Assembly (NCBI GenBank): GCA_021848545.1
Contig: JAJZUL010000007.1
Span: forward strand, 34,606 to 98,605
DNA length: 64,000 nt
Direction of reading: 5' to 3'
From: Pseudomonadota bacterium
GTDB lineage: Bacteria > Pseudomonadota > Alphaproteobacteria > Rhodospirillales > Magnetospirillaceae
Below the pieces are notes generated by a model that saw only the letters and a list, made by a program, of their open reading frames with translations, was not told where the DNA came from and searched no databases. Made by a program: the position numbers and the translations under genes. Shown in pieces: positions 61,210 to 64,000 of the stretch. Numbering within the stretch: the stretch's first letter is position 1; each line of letters starts with the position of its first letter.

Positions 61210-62333
61210 TGCCGTTTGCTCGTCAAACATTGACAGACCTTCGGGCGCAGGTGGCTCAGGACATCGCGGCCGAGATACCCGGAGCCGCATTGCTGCGGTT
61301 TTCGAACCTGCGGATCATGGGGAATGTTCAGGCCGGTCTGGCCAATCAGCATTTTGGGTATATCGATTGGATCAGCAAGCAGGCGGTTCCGTTCACGGCC
61401 ACTCAGGAATTCCTGCAGGGTTGGGCGGCTCTGAAGGGCGTCGTGCGTAAGGGCGCCGTGGCATGGGGCGGCACCGTAACCTTTTCGGGGGCGGTCAATG
61501 CGCCTTTGCCGTCGGGCACCCCTCTGACGCGCGCTGACGGCGCTCAATTCACCACGACTGCCGATGGGGTGGTCGGATCGTCCGGAACGGTGACCGTTGC
61601 TGCGCAGGCCGTGGCGGACCCGACCGGTCAAACGGGTGCCTGGGGCAATATGGCCAACGGTACGCCGTTGTCGCTGGCGACGGCGGTCCCAAACATTCAG
61701 GCGACGTCGGGTGTGGTGGCGTCTACGACTGCCATCGGCGCCGATATCGAGACGGACGATCAGCTACGCACCCGCATGTTGCAGGCGTATCAGGCACCGA
61801 TGCAGATCGGCAGTGGCTCGCAGTATGTGACCTGGGCGTTGGGCGTCCCCGGTGTCACGCGGGCGTGGGCGTCGCCGAAGGGGTTCGGCGCCGGGACCGT
61901 CGTCGTCTACGTGATGCTGGACGTGTCGGAGGCTGCCTATAACGGCTTTCCCCAGGGCACGAATGGGGTGGCGACGGCCGATTCGCCGCGAGGGTTGGTG
62001 GCGACCGGCGACCAGCTGGCGATCGCCAATGCGATATATCCGTCACAGCCAGGAACCGCCCTGGTGTACGTGGTGTCGCCGACCGCCTATGCAGTGGATT
62101 TCACCATTCAGGGTTTGTCGGGCAGCGCATCCCAGCAAAGCGCGGTATCCGCCGCGATCAGCGCCCTATTTCTGCGGAATGGGGCGCCGGGGGGTACGAT
62201 CGATCTGCGCGATGTCGAGGCAGCCATCAATGCCATTTCCGGGTTGCCGCCATGGATAATCCAGTCGCCCACCGCGAATATCGTATGTCCGACGGGTGCT
62301 CTACCTGTCCTCGGCACCCCCTCATGGACGTGA
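61209..62333 (+). CDS. Baseplate J protein (Mu gp47-like)
   Basis: The 374-residue product has the Baseplate_J pattern (FGYIDWISKQAVPFTATQEFL, LATAVPNIQATS, VTWALGVPGVTRAW, GTIDLRDVEAAI). It is a wedge component that contacts the sheath. Confidence 0.92.
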   Translation: MPFARQTLTDLRAQVAQDIAAEIPGAALLRFSNLRIMGNVQAGLANQHFGYIDWISKQAVPFTATQEFLQGWAALKGVVRKGAVAWGGTVTFSGAVNAPLPSGTPLTRADGAQFTTTADGVVGSSGTVTVAAQAVADPTGQTGAWGNMANGTPLSLATAVPNIQATSGVVASTTAIGADIETDDQLRTRMLQAYQAPMQIGSGSQYVTWALGVPGVTRAWASPKGFGAGTVVVYVMLDVSEAAYNGFPQGTNGVATADSPRGLVATGDQLAIANAIYPSQPGTALVYVVSPTAYAVDFTIQGLSGSASQQSAVSAAISALFLRNGAPGGTIDLRDVEAAINAISGLPPWIIQSPTANIVCPTGALPVLGTPSWT

Positions 62334-62336
62334 TTC

Positions 62337-62933
62337 ATGGCCGCCCCACAATTCAGCGCGGACGATTATCTTCGCGCGATGCAGTCGTTGATGCCGCGCG
62401 GGCGCGTCTGGCCGCGCGATCCCGATGCGGTGCAGACCAAGGTTCTAAGGGGGCTATCGGCCGTCTATGTGCGGACCAACGCTCGCGCGAACAATGTGCT
62501 GGCGGAGGCGTTTCCCCCCACCACCTATGAGCTGCTGCCGGAGTGGGAAGCCACTTTGGGGCTCCCCGATACCTGCTCCGGAACCGTCCAGACGGTTATC
62601 CAGCGGCGCGGACAGGTGGTGGCCCGATTTATCGGGATGGCCGGCCAGCGGATATCGGATTACGTCGGCTGGGCGGCGCAGTTGGGCTTTTCAATCACCG
62701 TTACCAACTGCGCTCCGTTCCGAATGGGGCAGTCCCGAATGGGCGCGCCGTTGGGTGGGCCCGACTGGAGTCATACGTGGCGCATCAACGCGCCGCTGGA
62801 CTCGATCATCCCTTTCCGTATGGGCGGTTCGGCAATGGGCGATCCGCTGCAGGCCTGGGGGAATGCGGTCCTGGAGTGTGAAATGGAGGCGGTTTCGCCT
62901 CCCCACACCATTCTTCAATTCAGCTACACCTGA
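62337..62933 (+). CDS. Baseplate protein gp48-like (DUF2313)
   Basis: The 198-residue product has DDYLRAMQSLMPRGRVWPRDPDA and LLPEWEATLGLPDTC, typical of gp48/DUF2313 proteins that link baseplate and fibre. Confidence 0.9.
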   Translation: MAAPQFSADDYLRAMQSLMPRGRVWPRDPDAVQTKVLRGLSAVYVRTNARANNVLAEAFPPTTYELLPEWEATLGLPDTCSGTVQTVIQRRGQVVARFIGMAGQRISDYVGWAAQLGFSITVTNCAPFRMGQSRMGAPLGGPDWSHTWRINAPLDSIIPFRMGGSAMGDPLQAWGNAVLECEMEAVSPPHTILQFSYT

Positions 62934-62940
62934 GGGTGCG

Positions 62941-63891
62941 ATGTATCAATACGACGATCCGACAGTGTCCACGACACTGCCGACGCCGGCGCCTGCCGGC
63001 ACGGGTGGGTACTTTACGGATGGCGATCCCGTCACCAATGAGGCGGCCACGCTCCTTCGCGCCGATTTCATGAATATGGTGATGATGGAGCTGCTGAATA
63101 TTCTGGCCGCCGCCAACATCACGCCGTCGAAGACCACCTATAATCAGGTCTATACGGCCATCAGCGCGATGATTGCCAAGGCGCTCATTTCGGGCCAATG
63201 CCGCCTGACGCTGCCCGGCTCCGACCTGCTGCTGTCGCCCTTCAGGGGCAATCGCCTGCCCATTGCCGGCGTGCTTCAGACCGTCCCCGCCGCCGGCATA
63301 TCCCTGTCATCAAGTGGCCTCACCGCTTCGACCCTCTATTACATCTACGCCGAGATGGTCGGCGGCGTCATGACCCTGCTGGCCAGCACCACCGGGCATA
63401 GCACGGACGCTGCGACCGGTGTGGAAGTCATGACCGGGGACGCGACCAAGACCCTGGTCGGCATGGGATACGTCAACGCGGCGGGGGCATGGTCTCTGGT
63501 CCTGTCCTGGTTCAATCGCCAGGATGTGTGGCTGAACTCCAGCACGACCCTTTCCGGGACGGTTACCACCTCGTCGCCGGTGCAGATTTCCCTTCTGGAT
63601 GTGCCTTTCCTCTGCTGGGGAGGTCATGCGGTCGAATTGTGCCCTCTGCTCGGGCACCAGACGTCTACGGCGGGGTACGGGGTCAGCGTTATGTCATACA
63701 TTGACGGAACGGACGTGGGCCAGGCGCAAGCCACCTCCGTATCGTTTGTCGGGCAGACAGCCACGACCCAGACAACAAATTACACCTATCCGACAGAGGG
63801 CTACCATGTGGCCCAGGTGTGGGCGAACACCAACTCCGGGCAATCAATCACAGTGATTACCGGCGCTCAACTCGTGAAAGCGGAGGGATAA
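62941..63891 (+). CDS. Tail fibre protein
   Basis: The 316-residue product has an N-terminal baseplate-attachment part (FMNMVMMELLNILAAANI), a beta-rich Thr/Ser/Gly shaft and a C-terminal receptor-like domain. It has no VR-like ending (it ends GAQLVKAEG), so it is not a target of this DGR. Confidence 0.85.
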   Translation: MYQYDDPTVSTTLPTPAPAGTGGYFTDGDPVTNEAATLLRADFMNMVMMELLNILAAANITPSKTTYNQVYTAISAMIAKALISGQCRLTLPGSDLLLSPFRGNRLPIAGVLQTVPAAGISLSSSGLTASTLYYIYAEMVGGVMTLLASTTGHSTDAATGVEVMTGDATKTLVGMGYVNAAGAWSLVLSWFNRQDVWLNSSTTLSGTVTTSSPVQISLLDVPFLCWGGHAVELCPLLGHQTSTAGYGVSVMSYIDGTDVGQAQATSVSFVGQTATTQTTNYTYPTEGYHVAQVWANTNSGQSITVITGAQLVKAEG

Positions 63892-63894
63892 GGC

Positions 63895-64000
63895 ATGACC
63901 ACCACGATAGGCCCGGATTTTCTGCCTGTTCTGGAAGCGGCCGGGCTCGCCGGACTGGTGAGTTGGGTCAACAACGAACTGGTGTATCCCGTTGGCACAT
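63895..64000 (+). CDS. Partial phage gene at the right edge
   Basis: An open frame starts at ATG 63895 (MTTTIGPDFLPVLEAAG) 3 bases after the fibre gene and runs off the window. It may be a fibre-assembly or second fibre protein; too little is visible. Confidence 0.5.
   Translation, partial: MTTTIGPDFLPVLEAAGLAGLVSWVNNELVYPVGT

Larger units (their letters stand above)
26391..64000. mobile_element. Integrated tailed-phage genome, left part (right end outside window)
   Basis: From the tRNA 3' end onward every gene is phage-type: integrase, DGR, repressor switch, primase/helicase, terminase, head, contractile tail and baseplate. Late genes are intact and in normal order, so the element may be functional. 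The right attachment site is not in the window, so the core sequence and total size cannot be given. Confidence 0.93.

Noticed and set aside
62941..63891. Tail fibre as a third DGR target
   Set aside because: Neither the gene nor its end matches the invariant TR 3' sequence or the RVRAVRK ending.

Overview
The window joins conserved chromosome of a GC-rich alphaproteobacterium (bases 1 to about 26390) to the left part of an integrated tailed phage (about 26391 to 64000, running off the right edge). Gene order (rpsB-tsf-pyrH-frr-uppS-cdsA-dxr-rseP-bamA-skp-lpxD-fabZ-lpxA-lpxI-lpxB), LpxI in place of LpxH, and a MaoC/phosphate acetyltransferase fusion next to acetate kinase suggest Rhodospirillales (Magnetospirillum-like). 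The genus is an inference.

Bases 1-10306 hold an acyl-CoA ligase/GNAT gene running off the left edge, the phaJ-pta fusion and ackA, a small lipoprotein, a tandem 113-bp repeat, a cyclic-nucleotide-domain protein, a small hypothetical gene, a long imperfect palindrome, and a minus-strand run of cinA/pncC, pgpA, a sulfite-oxidase-like gene, smpB and dapA. Bases 10799-25691 are the translation, nucleotide, isoprenoid, outer-membrane and lipid A supercluster. A glyoxalase-family gene and tRNA-Met(CAT) follow. The prophage integrase points at the tRNA, which is probably the attachment site.

The most notable feature is a complete diversity-generating retroelement (DGR) in the early region of the prophage (27772-34085, minus strand). 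It has a DGR-type reverse transcriptase (IGNLSSQ and YVDD motifs), an Avd accessory protein, an 89-nt template repeat (TR) rich in AAC codons, and two target genes. Each target encodes a lectin-fold (DUF1566-like) protein that ends in a variable repeat (VR). Every aligned TR/VR difference lies at an adenine of the TR. Both VRs are followed about 25 nt downstream by the same 9-bp GC hairpin, which the TR lacks. Two ParB-like genes sit between the targets, one with a possible acyl-carrier-protein-like C-terminus. The distal target has a promoter whose spacer carries the same dyad operator (GCGGKA-N4-TMCCGC) found in the rightward promoter next to the cI-like repressor, so the lysogeny switch probably controls this target.

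To the right lie a RelE/HigA-type toxin-antitoxin pair, a cI/cro-like switch, small early genes, a DnaG-type primase, an SF3-like helicase and an array of TGTCCAGG iterons in both orientations (candidate replication origin). The late genes follow: lambda-like packaging and head genes (terminase, gpW, portal, S49 protease, decoration, capsid, FII) and a Mu-like contractile tail (sheath, tube, tape measure, DNA circularization, baseplate, fibre). The tail-assembly chaperone has a correctly phased TTTTTTG slippery heptamer into an overlapping -1 frame. The tail-fibre gene has no VR, so this DGR diversifies early-region proteins and not the visible fibre.
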